This document shows, piece by piece, positions 37,474-47,240 of a DNA stretch of 64,000 bases. Under the pieces are notes generated by a model. It worked only from the letters and a program-made list of their open reading frames with translations. It had not been told where the DNA came from and did no database searches. The DNA comes from Klenkia taihuensis (lineage in GTDB: Bacteria; Actinomycetota; Actinomycetes; Mycobacteriales; Geodermatophilaceae): NCBI RefSeq assembly GCF_900112525.1, contig NZ_FOMD01000002.1, forward strand, positions 62,001 through 126,000, in the 5' to 3' direction. The position numbers were made by a program, and so were the translations under genes. Each line of letters opens with the position of its first letter. The first letter of the stretch is position 1.

Positions 37474-38031
37474 GTGCGTGCCGAGCGCAGCCAGCGCAGC
37501 GACCTGGGTGGCGGGGCCCCCCGGCCCCGCTCCGCCGCACCGCGTCCCCGGGGCGCGGAGCCCGACGATTGGTCCTACGACGGGCCGGCTCCTCGGGCGC
37601 CGTACTCCTCCCGCCCGGCACCCGGGCGGGACGCCCGCCCCGCGCCCCGGCGCACCGCCCGTCGCAGCGCACCGCCGCAGCGGGGCGTCGCCGGCGCCCT
37701 CGGCGTGCTCGGTGTCTTCCTGGTCACGCTGGCGGCCGGCGCCGCCGACTCCTACCTCGGCACCGGCCTGGGCCTGATCACGACGATCGCGCTCGTCGGC
37801 TCCACGGTCGCGGCCGGGTTCCTGGTCCGCCGGCGCGACCTGGCCACCGTCGTCGTGGCCCCGCCGCTGGTCTTCGTCGGCGTCGCCCTGGTCAACATCG
37901 TCCTCGCGCCGTCGGCCACCCTCTCGCTGCCGACGATCGCGACGCTGCTCATCCGGGGCTTCCCCGCCATGGCCATCGCCGTCGGCGCCGCCCTGGTCGT
38001 CGCCCTGGTCCGGGCGGTCTCCCGCCGCTGA
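37474..38031 (+). CDS. DUF6542-like actinobacterial membrane protein
   Basis: About 185 residues: an Arg/Pro/Ala-rich disordered cytoplasmic N-terminus (about 1-70) and a C-terminal membrane domain with three to four helices (about 75-180) containing GVLGVFLVTLAAGAADSYLG and an end RAVSRR. It resembles the DUF6542 family, unknown in function. The GTG at 37474 has GGGAGGG a few nt upstream; a longer GTG at 37405 is an alternative. A TACCGT box at 37371-37376 may be its -10. Confidence 0.65.
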   Translation: MRAERSQRSDLGGGAPRPRSAAPRPRGAEPDDWSYDGPAPRAPYSSRPAPGRDARPAPRRTARRSAPPQRGVAGALGVLGVFLVTLAAGAADSYLGTGLGLITTIALVGSTVAAGFLVRRRDLATVVVAPPLVFVGVALVNIVLAPSATLSLPTIATLLIRGFPAMAIAVGAALVVALVRAVSRR

Positions 38032-38039
38032 GCCCGGCT

Positions 38040-38065
38040 GGTCCCGCGCCGACCGGCGCGGGACC
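38040..38065. terminator. Bidirectional terminator between convergent DUF6542 and ispH
   Basis: Perfect 11-bp stem GGTCCCGCGCC with GGCGCGGGACC and loop GACC, lying between two convergent genes, so it can serve both transcripts. Confidence 0.8.
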
Positions 38066-38071
38066 GCCCGG

Positions 38072-39055
38072 TCAGTCGGTCGCCGAGGTGTCGACCGCGA
38101 GGGCCTGCCGCCGCTGCTTGAGCTCCTGCGGCAGCGCGAACACCAGCCGCTCCTCGGCCGCCTTGACCGTCTCCACGTCCGGGTAGCCGCGCTGCGCCAG
38201 CCAGTCCAGCAGCTCGCTGACCAGGATCTCCGGCACCGAGGCGCCGCTGGTGACCCCGACGGTCGAGACGCCCTCCAGCCAGGCCTCGTCGACCTCGGAG
38301 GCGTAGTCGACGAGGTAGGACGCCCGGGCGCCGGCCTCCAGCGCCACCTCGACCAGGCGCACCGAGTTCGACGAGTTGGTCGACCCCACGACCAGCACCA
38401 GGTCGCACTCGCCGGCCATCTGCTTGACGGCCTGCTGGCGGTTCTGCGTGGCGTAGCAGATGTCGTCGCTCGGGGGCGCCTGCAGACCCGGGAACCGGCC
38501 CTTGAGCTGGTCCACCGTGGCCAGGGTCTCGTCGACCGACAGCGTGGTCTGCGACAGCCAGACGACCTTCTCGGGGTCGCGGACCTGCACGTTGGCGACG
38601 TCCTCGGCACCGTCGACGAGCTGGGTGCGCTCCGGCGCCTCGCCCATCGTGCCCTCGACCTCCTCGTGCCCGCGGTGGCCGATCAGCAGGATGTCGTAGT
38701 CGTCGGCGGCGAACCGCTTGGCCTCCTTGTGCACCTTGGTGACCAGGGGGCAGGTCGCGTCGATGGTGCGCAGCTGACGCGCGGCGGCCTGCTCGTGCAC
38801 CGCCGGGGACACCCCGTGCGCGCTGAAGACCACGACCGCGCCCTCGGGCACCTCGTCGGTCTCCTCGACGAACACCGCACCGCGGCGCTCGAGGGTGGCC
38901 ACGACGTGCTTGTTGTGCACGATCTGCTTCCGGACGTAGACCGGGGCGCCGTGGATCTCCAGGGCCTTCTCCACCGCGATCACCGCGCGGTCGACACCGG
39001 CGCAGTAGCCACGGGGGTCGGCGAGCAGGACACGACCGGGCTGATCAGCAGGCAT
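38072..39055 (-). CDS. ispH: 4-hydroxy-3-methylbut-2-enyl diphosphate reductase
   Basis: Last step of the MEP isoprenoid pathway, an iron-sulfur enzyme producing IPP and DMAPP. The three cluster cysteines lie in [12 protein letters not shown] (near 19), [11 protein letters not shown] and [12 protein letters not shown]; the SAHGVSP and [12 protein letters not shown] blocks are also present. 327 residues from ATG 39055. A longer frame to 39343 is antisense to the next gene. A -10 box sits 7 nt upstream. Synteny with xseA/xseB mirrors Mycobacterium Rv1107c-Rv1110. Confidence 0.95.
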   Translation of the reverse strand: MPADQPGRVLLADPRGYCAGVDRAVIAVEKALEIHGAPVYVRKQIVHNKHVVATLERRGAVFVEETDEVPEGAVVVFSAHGVSPAVHEQAAARQLRTIDATCPLVTKVHKEAKRFAADDYDILLIGHRGHEEVEGTMGEAPERTQLVDGAEDVANVQVRDPEKVVWLSQTTLSVDETLATVDQLKGRFPGLQAPPSDDICYATQNRQQAVKQMAGECDLVLVVGSTNSSNSVRLVEVALEAGARASYLVDYASEVDEAWLEGVSTVGVTSGASVPEILVSELLDWLAQRGYPDVETVKAAEERLVFALPQELKQRRQALAVDTSATD

Positions 39056-39062
39056 GGCACCC

Positions 39063-39068
39063 ACGGTA
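39063..39068 (-). promoter_or_regulatory. -10 box of ispH, leaderless arrangement
   Basis: TACCGT on the minus strand is 7 nt before the ispH ATG with no ribosome-binding sequence between. Confidence 0.45.
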
Positions 39069-39116
39069 CGTGGGCCTGGGGGCGCGCCGCAGCGCTCGCT
39101 GGGGCACGCTTCCCCC

Positions 39117-39995
39117 ATGGCACGTGAGATCCCCGAACCCGTCCGCGCCGCCGCCGGGCTGGCCGCCACGCTGCTGGACGAGGCCCGCAGGCTGCCCGAG
39201 ACCCTCCCCGGCCTCCCCGTCCGCGCGATCGGGCTGGCCATGCAGACGGCGCTGAAGGTGCAGCAGGAGTACTCCGGGCTGGTCGCCCGCGGGGACGAGC
39301 TGCTCACCGGCCTGCGCGGCGAGGACGAGCCGGGCCTGGCCACCTTCGACGACGACGAGGACGACCTGCCGCCCTCCCGGCCCGCCGCGACGGGCGGGCT
39401 GGGCTCGCGCAGCTCCTCCTTCGACCGCGTCCCGGTCGACCCCGAGGACGCCTTCGCCCCCGACGGCTACCTGGTCGACGACGAGCCCCTCGCCGACGAC
39501 GCCGACGACGCCGACGACGAGCCGGTCGAGGAGCCCGTGCTGGTCGTCGACGAGGCCGCCGCGGTCGGTGACGACGACCTGACCGACGAGACGTTGGCCA
39601 CCGAGGAGCTGCTCGCCACCGGCCTGACCGCCGACCTCGGGGGTGCCGCGCTCACCGACGCCGACGTCGCGGCGCTGCCGGACGACCCGGCCGCCGACGA
39701 GATCACCGCGGCCGTCGACGAGCTCGCCGTCGGCATGAGCGACTCCGCCGCCGAGGACGACGCCGTCGTCGCCGCCTCGGAGAAGGCGATCGACGCCGCC
39801 CACGAGGTCGCCGCCGAGGCGCCGGTCACCGGGTACGAGGGCTTCACCATCGCCCAGCTGCGGGGCCGGCTGCGCGGCTACCAGCCGGTGACGGTGGACG
39901 AGCTCCTCGCCTGGGAGGAGGCGCACCAGGCGCGGCCGCCGTTCCTCACGCTGCTGCGCAACCGCAAGGAGAAGCTGGCCCGCGAGCAGGGCTGA
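39117..39995 (+). CDS. Lipid droplet-associated protein (Rv1109c-like)
   Basis: A 292-residue acidic protein. The first 60 residues form amphipathic helices ([20 protein letters not shown], then [15 protein letters not shown]), the middle (about 85-235) is a very Asp/Ala-rich disordered region, and the end ([20 protein letters not shown], then [18 protein letters not shown]) is a conserved C-terminal helix pair. The ends and the position between ispH and xseA match Rv1109c of Mycobacterium, annotated as lipid-droplet associated. Start ATG 39117. Confidence 0.8.
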   Translation: MAREIPEPVRAAAGLAATLLDEARRLPETLPGLPVRAIGLAMQTALKVQQEYSGLVARGDELLTGLRGEDEPGLATFDDDEDDLPPSRPAATGGLGSRSSSFDRVPVDPEDAFAPDGYLVDDEPLADDADDADDEPVEEPVLVVDEAAAVGDDDLTDETLATEELLATGLTADLGGAALTDADVAALPDDPAADEITAAVDELAVGMSDSAAEDDAVVAASEKAIDAAHEVAAEAPVTGYEGFTIAQLRGRLRGYQPVTVDELLAWEEAHQARPPFLTLLRNRKEKLAREQG

Positions 39996-40004
39996 CCCGC
40001 CCGC

Positions 40005-42077
40005 TCAGCACACCAGCCCCAGGTCGCCCTCGGTGAAGGGGCAGTCCCCGCCCTCGGGGACCCCCAGCACCTGGCGGTCGGCGGCCGGGAAGTCCGCGGT
40101 CGGTCCGGCGGCGAGCACCGGTGCCATCGCGTCGTGCCAGATCTGCGCGCTCTTCCCGCCGCCGAACCCGCCGACGTCCGCGTCCTCGTCCGGGTCGAAG
40201 ACGAGCACGCTGGCGGTGTACTCGGGCGTGGAGCCGACGAAGGCCACCGACACGTTGCCCTGCGTCGTCCCCGTCTTGCCGGCGACGTCGTGGCCGGCCA
40301 CCCGCGCCCGGCTCGCGGTCCCGATGTCGGACTCCACGTCGCCGCGCATGACCTGGGCCAGCGTGTGCGCCACCGGGGCGGGCAGCGCGCCCGGTGTGCA
40401 GTGCTCGCCGGTGTCCACCGCGCCGCCGCCGGCCCCGGTGAGCGGCGAGCCGTCCGCGGCCAGGACGGCGGTGACCGGGGTGGGGTCGCACTGCGTGCCG
40501 CCGGAGAACACGGTGGCGTAGGCGTCGGCGAGGTCCAGCGGGCTGGTGCCCAGCGGGCCGAGGGTGAACGACCCCTGCTCCCCGTCGATGACCTGCTGCG
40601 CGTCGTCGTCGGTCAGCGAGGCCAGCCCCAGCCGCTGCGCCTCGCGGACCGGGCCCTCGACGCTGCCCAGGTGGTCCTCCAGCCCCACGAAGAAGGTGTT
40701 CGAGGACTCCACCAGCGCATCGGCCAGGTCCAGCGTCTCCGGGTAGTGCCCGGCGTTGCGCACCACGTAGGGCGCCCCGCGGGTGCCGCCGTCCTCCTTG
40801 TAGACCGTCGAGGTGTAGGGGTCCGACGTGGTCTGGGTGAACGACGCGGTGTACCCGTGCTGCAGTGCGTAGGCCGCGGTGAACAGCTTGTAGGTCGACC
40901 CCGACCCACGGGCCGCCGCGGTGGGCAGGTCCACCGAGGTGCAGCCCTCGCCGGTGCAGCCGTAGGTGCGGTTGACGCTCATCGCCAGCACGTGCCCGGT
41001 GCCGGGCTGGACGACGTCGTAGACCGCGGCCAGCGGGCTGTCCTGCGCCACCGTGCGCACCACCGCGGCGTCGCCCGCGCGCTGCACGCCGGTCTCCAGC
41101 GTGGTCCGGACGGTGAGCCCGCCGTCGTCGAGCTGCTGGTCGGTCAGGCCGAGGGTGCCGGTCAGGTACTCCCGCAGGTAGCTGCAGAAGAACCCGCCCA
41201 CGAGCGCCTGTGCGCAGCCCTGCGGGGGCGCCGCGCCCGGCGTGGTGGCGACCGGGGTGGCCAGGTCGGTGGCGAGGTCGGCGTCGGACAGGTCGCCGAG
41301 GTCGTGCATCCGGTGGAGCACGACGTCGCGTCGGGCCTGCGCGACGTCGGGGTGGGCGATCGGGTCGTCGGCCGACGGGTTCTGCACCAGCCCGGCCAGC
41401 GTGGCCGCCTGCAGCGGGGTCAGCGCCGAGGCGTCGACGGAGAAGTAGGTCCGGGCCGCTGCCTGCACCCCGTAGGCGCCGTGCCCGAAGTACACCGTGT
41501 TCAGGTAGCGGGTGAGGATGTCGGACTTGCTCATCCGCGCGTCCACGGCGAGCGCGAGCCGGGCCTCGGTGACCTTGCGGGCGAGCGTGTCGGCGGTGGC
41601 CTCCTGCTGCCCCTGCGTGGTCGTGGCCCGCTGCAGCAGCGTCTGCTTGACCAGCTGCTGGGTGATCGTCGAGCCGCCCTGGGCGGCGCCGCCGCTGGAC
41701 ACGTCGGTCACCAGCGCGCGCAGCGTGCCGATCGGGTCGACCCCGCCGTGGCCGTAGAAGCGGGAGTCCTCGACGTCGACCAGCGCGGTCCCCATGACCG
41801 GGGCGATCCGGTCGGCGGTGACCGGCACCCGGTACCGGTCGTAGAAGTCGGTGATCGTCGACCCGTCCGCGGCGAGCACGGCGGTCACGCCGGGCAGCGG
41901 GGCGGTCGTCACCTCGTCCACGGCGCTGGTCGAGACCGCGCCCTGGCTGTCCCCCACCGCCCGGCCGGCCAGGTCGAGACCCACCAGCCACGGCCCGGCG
42001 ACGGCGGCGACGAGTACCCCGGCCACCACGACCGCGCCCACCAGCTTCCCCACGACCGCGTACCGCACGCACAGCAC
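40005..42077 (-). CDS. Bifunctional class A penicillin-binding protein
   Basis: Peptidoglycan glycosyltransferase plus transpeptidase, about 690 residues. N-terminal membrane helix (about 8-28), GT51 domain with [17 protein letters not shown] and [12 protein letters not shown], then a transpeptidase with the serine motif GSGSTYKLF (SxxK), SSN and KTGTTQG. The C-terminus has acidic residues and cysteines ([12 protein letters not shown]) and lacks PASTA domains. GTG starts at 42077 and 42068 are both possible. It is convergent with the lipid-droplet gene and divergent from xseA, so its start faces the xseA start. Confidence 0.92.
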   Translation of the reverse strand: MLCVRYAVVGKLVGAVVVAGVLVAAVAGPWLVGLDLAGRAVGDSQGAVSTSAVDEVTTAPLPGVTAVLAADGSTITDFYDRYRVPVTADRIAPVMGTALVDVEDSRFYGHGGVDPIGTLRALVTDVSSGGAAQGGSTITQQLVKQTLLQRATTTQGQQEATADTLARKVTEARLALAVDARMSKSDILTRYLNTVYFGHGAYGVQAAARTYFSVDASALTPLQAATLAGLVQNPSADDPIAHPDVAQARRDVVLHRMHDLGDLSDADLATDLATPVATTPGAAPPQGCAQALVGGFFCSYLREYLTGTLGLTDQQLDDGGLTVRTTLETGVQRAGDAAVVRTVAQDSPLAAVYDVVQPGTGHVLAMSVNRTYGCTGEGCTSVDLPTAAARGSGSTYKLFTAAYALQHGYTASFTQTTSDPYTSTVYKEDGGTRGAPYVVRNAGHYPETLDLADALVESSNTFFVGLEDHLGSVEGPVREAQRLGLASLTDDDAQQVIDGEQGSFTLGPLGTSPLDLADAYATVFSGGTQCDPTPVTAVLAADGSPLTGAGGGAVDTGEHCTPGALPAPVAHTLAQVMRGDVESDIGTASRARVAGHDVAGKTGTTQGNVSVAFVGSTPEYTASVLVFDPDEDADVGGFGGGKSAQIWHDAMAPVLAAGPTADFPAADRQVLGVPEGGDCPFTEGDLGLVC

Positions 42078-42142
42078 CCTGCCCCCGCCCCCTGGGTGGT
42101 GGCTGGGAGCTCCCCGCACGTGCACCTGGCAGGCTCGCGGGC

Positions 42143-43363
42143 GTGACCGCACCGTCGTCCCCGGACCAGCCGTGGCCGGTCCGCACCGTCGCCCGCAAGG
42201 TCGCCGACTGGATCGGCCGGCTCGGCGAGGTGTGGGTGGAGGGCCAGGTCGCCCAGCTGTCCCGGCGCGGGTCGGCCACGGTGTTCCTCACCCTGCGCGA
42301 CACCGCCGCCGACCTGTCGGTGCCGGTCACCTGCCCCCGCGACGTCGCCGACCGGCCGGGCGCGGCCCTGACCGAGGGCGCCCGGGTGCTGGTCCGGGCC
42401 CGGCCCGACTACTACGTCGCCCGCGGCTCCTTCTCCCTGCGCGCCACCGAGATCCGCGCCGTCGGCCTCGGTGAGCTGCTGGCCCGCATCGAGCGGATCC
42501 GCACCCTGCTGGCCGCCGAGGGCCTCTTCGACGCCCACCGCAAGCGCCCGCTGCCCTTCGCCCCCGCCGTGGTCGGGCTGGTCACCGGCAAGGACAGCGC
42601 CGCCGAGCGCGACGTCCTGGTCACCGCGCGGCGCCGCTGGCCGGCGGTCCGCTTCGCCGTCCGGCACTGCGTCGTGCAGGGCCCGGCGGCGGCGGAGGAG
42701 GTGGTCGAGGCGCTGCAGCGGCTGGACCGCGACCCCGAGGTGGAGGTCATCGTGCTGGCCCGCGGCGGCGGCTCGGTGGAGGACCTCCTGCCCTTCTCCG
42801 ACGAGGGCCTGGTGCGCGCGGTCGCCGCCTGCCGCACCCCGGTGGTCACCGGGGTCGGCCACGAGACCGACACCACCCTGGTCGACCACGTCGCCGACGT
42901 CCGGGCGGCCACGCCCACCGACGCGGCGCACCGGGTGGTGCCCGAGATCGGGGAGCAGCGGCGCCTGGTCGACGGGCTGCGCGCACGCGCCCGCGCGCTG
43001 GTCACCGCCCGCGTCGAGCAGCAGGAGCGCTGGCTGGAGTCGGTGCGCAGCCGTCCGTCGCTGGCCGAGCCCGAGCGGTTGCTGGCCGGGCGCGGCGAGG
43101 AGGTCCTCGCACTGCGCACCCGGGCCACCCGCACGCTCACCCACCGCGTGGACCTCGCCGTCCGCGACCTCGAGCACGCCCGGGCCCGGGTCGCCGCGCT
43201 CTCGCCCCAGGCCACCCTGGACCGCGGCTACGCGCTCGTGCAGACCGCCGACGGCGCGCTGGTGCGCAGCCCCGACGAGGTCGCCGACGGGCAGGCGCTG
43301 CAGGTCCGGGTGGCCGGCGGTCGCGTCCCGGTGCGGGTGGACCGGCAGGATGGTCAGCCGTGA
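42143..43363 (+). CDS. xseA: Exodeoxyribonuclease VII large subunit
   Basis: Catalytic subunit of ExoVII, degrading single-stranded DNA. Seen: N-terminal OB fold ([20 protein letters not shown]), [15 protein letters not shown], and the catalytic block [20 protein letters not shown] with [26 protein letters not shown] given here in parts ([18 protein letters not shown]). 406 residues. Starts GTG. The stop overlaps the xseB start by 4 nt. Confidence 0.95.
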   Translation: MTAPSSPDQPWPVRTVARKVADWIGRLGEVWVEGQVAQLSRRGSATVFLTLRDTAADLSVPVTCPRDVADRPGAALTEGARVLVRARPDYYVARGSFSLRATEIRAVGLGELLARIERIRTLLAAEGLFDAHRKRPLPFAPAVVGLVTGKDSAAERDVLVTARRRWPAVRFAVRHCVVQGPAAAEEVVEALQRLDRDPEVEVIVLARGGGSVEDLLPFSDEGLVRAVAACRTPVVTGVGHETDTTLVDHVADVRAATPTDAAHRVVPEIGEQRRLVDGLRARARALVTARVEQQERWLESVRSRPSLAEPERLLAGRGEEVLALRTRATRTLTHRVDLAVRDLEHARARVAALSPQATLDRGYALVQTADGALVRSPDEVADGQALQVRVAGGRVPVRVDRQDGQP

Positions 43364-43572
43364 GCACCCCGGAGCCGGCCCCGACGCAGAGCTACGAGCA
43401 GGCCCGCGAGGAGCTGGCCGACGTCGTCGGCAGGCTCGAGGGCGGCGGGCTGACGCTGGAGGAGTCACTGGCGCTGTGGGAGCGCGGCGAGGAGCTCGCC
43501 GGGGTGTGCCAGCACTGGCTCGACGAGGCCCGCGAGCGGCTGCAGAAGGCGGCTCCCGCCGAGGACCGGTGA
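43360..43572 (+). CDS. xseB: Exodeoxyribonuclease VII small subunit
   Basis: A 70-residue helical protein with the family pattern [36 protein letters not shown] (shown by [27 protein letters not shown]). It assembles in several copies on XseA. GTG overlaps the xseA stop. Ends 4 bp from the convergent DUF4245 gene. Confidence 0.95.
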   Translation: MSTPEPAPTQSYEQAREELADVVGRLEGGGLTLEESLALWERGEELAGVCQHWLDEARERLQKAAPAEDR

Positions 43573-43576
43573 GCCG

Positions 43577-44194
43577 CTACCCCGCCTGGTAGGGCTGCAC
43601 CGACGCCGCGAGCGTGCGCAGCTCGTCGTCGGTCGCCGAGCCGGTGACCGCGACCGTCGCGCCCTCGGCGTCGAGCAGGTAGGCGGTCTCCCCGCGGGCG
43701 GTGGTGGTCTGGGTCCACTCCTCGCCGCCGATCTCGACCGGGGTGTCGCCGGACCGGCCGTCGAGCACCCGGGCCAGGTCCTCGGCGCGGGGCTCGTCGC
43801 CGATGACGAAGCCGGCGTACTCCTCGTCCGGGGTGACGTACCCGATGGACAGGGTCACCGGGTCCCCGGCCTCGGTGGCGTCGCCGGCGTCGGTGGTGAT
43901 GCTGGTGGCCCGCCAGTCGTCGGGCAGGCCCTGCGGCACCAGCAGCGGGAAGCTCGCCCGGGCCGCGGCCAGCTGGGTGCCCGAGGTGGTCTCCACCTCG
44001 CGCACCGGGTCCACGTCGTTCTGCCGCAACGAGGTCAGGCCGACCAGGGCGAGCACGATGACGGTCAGCGGCAGCAGCGAGCGCACCATGTTCGCCGCGG
44101 TGAACTTCGCGGCCCGCTCCTGCGAGGAGCTGGCGACCATCTGCTCCTCGACGTCCTTCGAGCGCTGCTGACCCTGAGGTGCGGTGTCGGCCAT
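43577..44194 (-). CDS. DUF4245 family membrane-anchored protein
   Basis: A 205-residue protein with a cytoplasmic N-terminus (about 40 residues), one membrane helix ([18 protein letters not shown], about 38-57) and an exported domain with the DUF4245 features [17 protein letters not shown] and [18 protein letters not shown]. Function unknown; it is commonly beside glpX in actinobacteria, as here (divergent). ATG 44194; longer frame is antisense to glpX. Confidence 0.85.
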   Translation of the reverse strand: MADTAPQGQQRSKDVEEQMVASSSQERAAKFTAANMVRSLLPLTVIVLALVGLTSLRQNDVDPVREVETTSGTQLAAARASFPLLVPQGLPDDWRATSITTDAGDATEAGDPVTLSIGYVTPDEEYAGFVIGDEPRAEDLARVLDGRSGDTPVEIGGEEWTQTTTARGETAYLLDAEGATVAVTGSATDDELRTLAASVQPYQAG

Positions 44195-44278
44195 GGACCT
44201 AGGATCGCAGCAGCGCTCCCCCATCCCGTCGACCGGCGGTGCACCGGCGGTCCGGCGGCCCCTCGAGGAGGTCCTCCG

Positions 44279-45334
44279 TTGTCCCTGCCCGTCCCCGACG
44301 GCCCGGTCCCGACCTACCACTCCGCCTTCCACGAGCAGACGCCGCCGACGGGCATCCGGCCCGACCGGAACCTGGCCATGGAGCTGGTCCGCGTCACCGA
44401 GGCCGGGGCGATGGCGGCCGGGCGCTGGGTGGGCCGGGGTGACAAGAACGGCGGCGACGGCGCGGCGGTCGACGCCATGCGCCAGCTGATCCAGACGGTG
44501 AGCATGCGCGGCACGGTGGTCATCGGCGAGGGCGAGAAGGACGAGGCGCCCATGCTGTTCAACGGCGAGGAGGTCGGCGACGGCACCGGCGCCGAGTGCG
44601 ACGTCGCGGTCGACCCCGTCGACGGCACCACGCTGATGGCCAAGGGCATGCCCAACGCGGTCTCGGTGCTCGCGGTGGCCGACCGGGGGGCGATGTACGA
44701 CCCGTCCGCGGTGTTCTACATGGACAAGATCGCCACCGGGCCGATCGCGGCCGACGTGGTCGACATCCGGCTGCCGGTCAAGGAGAACATCCGCCGGGTC
44801 GCCAAGGCCAAGAAGGCGTGGGCGGCCGACGTGACCGTCGTCATCCTCGACCGCCCGCGCCACCAGGCGCTGGCCCAGGAGGTCCGGGACGCCGGGGCGC
44901 GGATCAAGTTCATCTCCGACGGCGACGTCGCCGGCGCGATCGCCGCGGCCCGCGAGGGCACCGGCGTGGACCTGCTGCTGGGCATCGGCGGCACCCCGGA
45001 GGGGATCATCACCGCCTGCGCGCTCAAGTGCATGGGCGGTGCGCTGCAGGGCCGGCTGTGGCCCAAGGACGACGACGAGAAGCAGAGGGCCATCGACGCC
45101 GGCCACGACCTGGACCGGGTGCTCGACATCGACGACCTGGTCCGCGGCGACGTGTTCTTCGTGGCCACCGGCATCACCGACGGCGAGCTGCTGCGCGGGG
45201 TGCAGTACCGCGCCGGCGGGTGCACGACGCAGTCGCTGGTCATGCGGTCGCGCTCGGGCACCATCCGGGCCATCGAGAGCCTGCACTCGCTGGAGAAGCT
45301 GAACCAGTACTCCGCGGCCGGTTCCGACTACTGA
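44279..45334 (+). CDS. glpX: Class II fructose-1,6-bisphosphatase
   Basis: Gluconeogenic phosphatase hydrolysing fructose-1,6-bisphosphate. Seen: [11 protein letters not shown], the metal site [14 protein letters not shown], and [20 protein letters not shown]. 351 residues. The start is a TTG, supported by GAGGAGG 7 nt upstream and by conserved N-terminal alignment. Followed by a strong terminator. GlpX plus fumC nearby repeats the Mycobacterium Rv1098c-Rv1099c arrangement. Confidence 0.94.
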   Translation: MSLPVPDGPVPTYHSAFHEQTPPTGIRPDRNLAMELVRVTEAGAMAAGRWVGRGDKNGGDGAAVDAMRQLIQTVSMRGTVVIGEGEKDEAPMLFNGEEVGDGTGAECDVAVDPVDGTTLMAKGMPNAVSVLAVADRGAMYDPSAVFYMDKIATGPIAADVVDIRLPVKENIRRVAKAKKAWAADVTVVILDRPRHQALAQEVRDAGARIKFISDGDVAGAIAAAREGTGVDLLLGIGGTPEGIITACALKCMGGALQGRLWPKDDDEKQRAIDAGHDLDRVLDIDDLVRGDVFFVATGITDGELLRGVQYRAGGCTTQSLVMRSRSGTIRAIESLHSLEKLNQYSAAGSDY

Positions 45335-45341
45335 CCCCGCA

Positions 45342-45383
45342 ACGACGACGGCCGGGTCCCCGCGGGGACCCGGCCGTCGTCGT
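45342..45383. terminator. Strong terminator between glpX and a convergent gene
   Basis: Perfect 20-bp stem (left 45342-45361, right 45364-45383) with a 2-nt loop, between the glpX stop and the convergent membrane-protein stop at 45389. It can act in both directions. Confidence 0.85.
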
Positions 45384-45388
45384 CGGTG

Positions 45389-46027
45389 TCAGAAGTCGTA
45401 GCAGTCGAAGACCGAGGACTCCTCGGTCCACGGCACCCGACCACCGCAGCTCTCGGCGTACCGCTCGTACTCCGAGTCGATCGGGGACGCGCCGTAGAGG
45501 CTCAGGCAGCCCGAGACGTCGCCGTCGAAGCACTGCTGCGCGTACTCGTCGAGCTGCGGGTCGTCGCCCAGGCCCTCGGGCGAGGTCGGCGTGCCCTCCA
45601 CGATGTCGCCGGTGCTGCCGCTGCCCGACGGCGACGACGGCACCGGGATCGACGGGATCGAGGGCACCGGGGGGAGGCTGAGCGTGACCGTCGGCGGGGC
45701 GGCCACCCGGGCGTCGTCGTCCCCACCACCGACGAAGACCACCAGCGCCACGACCACGGCCGCGATCACCACCACCGCGCCGATGGACAGCGCGATGACG
45801 GTGTTCTTGTTGTTCCCCGGCGGGTGGCCGTGGGGCGGCTGCCCGTACGGACCCGGCTGGCCGTACTGCCCGTACTGGCCCGGCTGGCCGTACTGCGGCT
45901 GCCCGTACTGCGGCTGCTGACCGTACGGGGGCTGCTGGCCCCAGCCGCCCTGCTGCGGCTGCTGACCGTGGGGGTCACCGCCCCAGGGCTGCTGGCCGCC
46001 GGGCGGCTGGTACGGGGGCTGGGACAT
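45389..46027 (-). CDS. Tyr/Gln/Gly-rich membrane protein with one cysteine-repeat domain
   Basis: A 212-residue protein of three parts: a low-complexity N-terminus (about 1-70) of PYGQ/QYGQPGQ repeats; one membrane helix (about 75-98, NTVIALSIGAVVVIAAVVVALVVF, shown as VIALSIGAVVVIAAV); a Pro/Ser/Thr linker; and a C-terminal module (about 155-212) with LDEYAQQCFDGDVSGC, then YAESCGGR. Tail-in cytoplasm topology is inferred. ATG at 46027 with GAGGAG upstream. It is a paralogue of the next gene. Function unknown; similar sequences are common in actinobacteria. Confidence 0.75.
   Translation of the reverse strand: MSQPPYQPPGGQQPWGGDPHGQQPQQGGWGQQPPYGQQPQYGQPQYGQPGQYGQYGQPGPYGQPPHGHPPGNNKNTVIALSIGAVVVIAAVVVALVVFVGGGDDDARVAAPPTVTLSLPPVPSIPSIPVPSSPSGSGSTGDIVEGTPTSPEGLGDDPQLDEYAQQCFDGDVSGCLSLYGASPIDSEYERYAESCGGRVPWTEESSVFDCYDF
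45838..45925. repeat. Short tandem repeats encoding PYGQ/QYGQPGQ units
   Basis: Imperfect copies of a 12-18 nt unit containing CCGTACTG on the plus strand, encoding Tyr-Gly-Gln-Pro stretches on the minus strand. The DNA repetition follows from the protein repeats. Confidence 0.6.
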
Positions 46028-46068
46028 GCGGGTGCTCCTCGTGGCGGCTGTGCGCGGTGCGGCCGGGG

Positions 46069-47067
46069 TCAGTCGAAGGCGACGGAGCAGGCGTTGCCCG
46101 TGCCCGTGGGCTGACGGCCGGCGCAGGAGTCGCCGTAGTCGTTGTAGGCCTCCAGGCCCTGGCCCAGCGACTGGAAGAACAGCGAGTCGCAGTCGCTCAT
46201 GGTGCCGTCGTAGCAGCTCTGCGCGAGCTGGTTCAGGTTCGCGTCGGTGCCCAGACCGTCGGGCGTCGCGGTCGGCGGCGGCACGTTGCCGCTGTCCGAG
46301 CCACCGGAGCCGCCGCCCGAACCACCCCCGGAACCGCCGGAGCCGCTGCCGTACAGGTCGTCGCAGCCGCCGTAGGTCTCGTCGGTGCGCTGCCCGCAGG
46401 TCGAGCCGTACTCCTCGTAGTCCGAGCCGATGTCCGACTGCAGCCACAGGTCGTCGCAGGCCACCCAGTCCTCGCCGTAGCAGGAGTCGGCGAGCTGGTC
46501 GAGCTCGGCGTCGTCACCCAGGTTCGACGGGGACTCACCCGCCGGCACCGACCCACCGCCGCCCCCGGACGAGCTGGACGAGGCACCCGAGGAGGTGGTC
46601 CGGGACGCCGACGTCGAGGACTGCGTGGCGGTGCTGGTCGGGCTGGTCGTGGTGTCGTCGTCACCGCGGTTCAGGAACAGCACGAGGCCGACGACGATCG
46701 CCGCGATCACCACGACACCGCCGATGGACAGCGCGATGGCGGTGTTCTTGTTGTTCTTGGGCGGCTGGCCGTAGGGCGGCTGGCCGTACTGCCCCGGCTG
46801 CCCGTACTGACCCTGCTGGCCGTACTGATCGGTGCCGTACTGCCCCTGCTGGCCGTACTGGCCCTGCCCGTACTGACCCTGCTGCCCGTACTGGTCCGAC
46901 CCGTAGGACGGCTGGCTGCCCCACTGCCCCTGCTGGCCCTGCTGGCCGTACTGCCCGGGCTGTCCCTGCTGACCGCCCCAGGGCTGGCCGGACTGGCCCG
47001 ACTGGTCGTTGCCGCCGCCGCCCCAGGGCTGCTGGCCGTCGTGGGGCGGGTAGGGGGGTTGGGACAT
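46069..47067 (-). CDS. Tyr/Gln/Gly-rich membrane protein with two cysteine-repeat domains
   Basis: A 332-residue paralogue of the preceding protein. The N-terminal 110 residues are a longer prion-like YGQQGQ tract; a membrane helix follows (about 118-140, IALSIGGVVVIAAIVVGLVLF with preceding KNNKN); then a Ser/Thr/Gly linker. Two copies of the Cys module are present, LDQLADSCYGEDWVACDDLW (about 190-250) and LNQLAQSCYDGTMSDCDSLF (about 275-332), separated by a Gly/Ser linker. The module pattern is L-x2-L/Y-A-x2-C-x6-C-x2-L, then S/Y-x2-YG-x-S/T-C. ATG 47067 follows GAGGAG. Confidence 0.75.
   Translation of the reverse strand: MSQPPYPPHDGQQPWGGGGNDQSGQSGQPWGGQQGQPGQYGQQGQQGQWGSQPSYGSDQYGQQGQYGQGQYGQQGQYGTDQYGQQGQYGQPGQYGQPPYGQPPKNNKNTAIALSIGGVVVIAAIVVGLVLFLNRGDDDTTTSPTSTATQSSTSASRTTSSGASSSSSGGGGGSVPAGESPSNLGDDAELDQLADSCYGEDWVACDDLWLQSDIGSDYEEYGSTCGQRTDETYGGCDDLYGSGSGGSGGGSGGGSGGSDSGNVPPPTATPDGLGTDANLNQLAQSCYDGTMSDCDSLFFQSLGQGLEAYNDYGDSCAGRQPTGTGNACSVAFD
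46780..46990. repeat. Tandem repeats encoding QYGQQGQ units
   Basis: About a dozen imperfect copies of a 15-21 nt unit with the core GGCCGTACTG on the plus strand, encoding repeated Tyr-Gly-Gln-Gln-Gly on the minus strand. Such runs are prone to expansion and contraction by slippage. Confidence 0.65.
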
Positions 47068-47187
47068 CTGGTGGACTCCTCGGTTCCGGACCCTGGCGTG
47101 CGGATCGTAGGGATCGGCCCCCCGGTCGGCCACTCGTCGTGATCATCCGGTGACCTGGCCGGGCCGCGGCGCCGCTCCCCCGGTGTC

Positions 47188-47193
47188 TAGGGT
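47188..47193 (+). promoter_or_regulatory. -10 box upstream of fumC
   Basis: TAGGGT at 47188-47193; transcription would start near the GTG at 47199, giving a roughly 40-nt leader to the fumC start at 47241, or a leaderless extended protein with 14 extra residues. Confidence 0.4.
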
Positions 47194-47240
47194 CTCCGGT
47201 GTCGTCCCAGCCGACACCGCCGACACACCGGGAGAGCAGC

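Noticed and set aside
45838-46990. Regularly spaced DNA repeats as a CRISPR array
   Set aside because: The repeats are in frame within two coding genes, encode Tyr-Gly-Gln units, and lack unique spacers of constant length.
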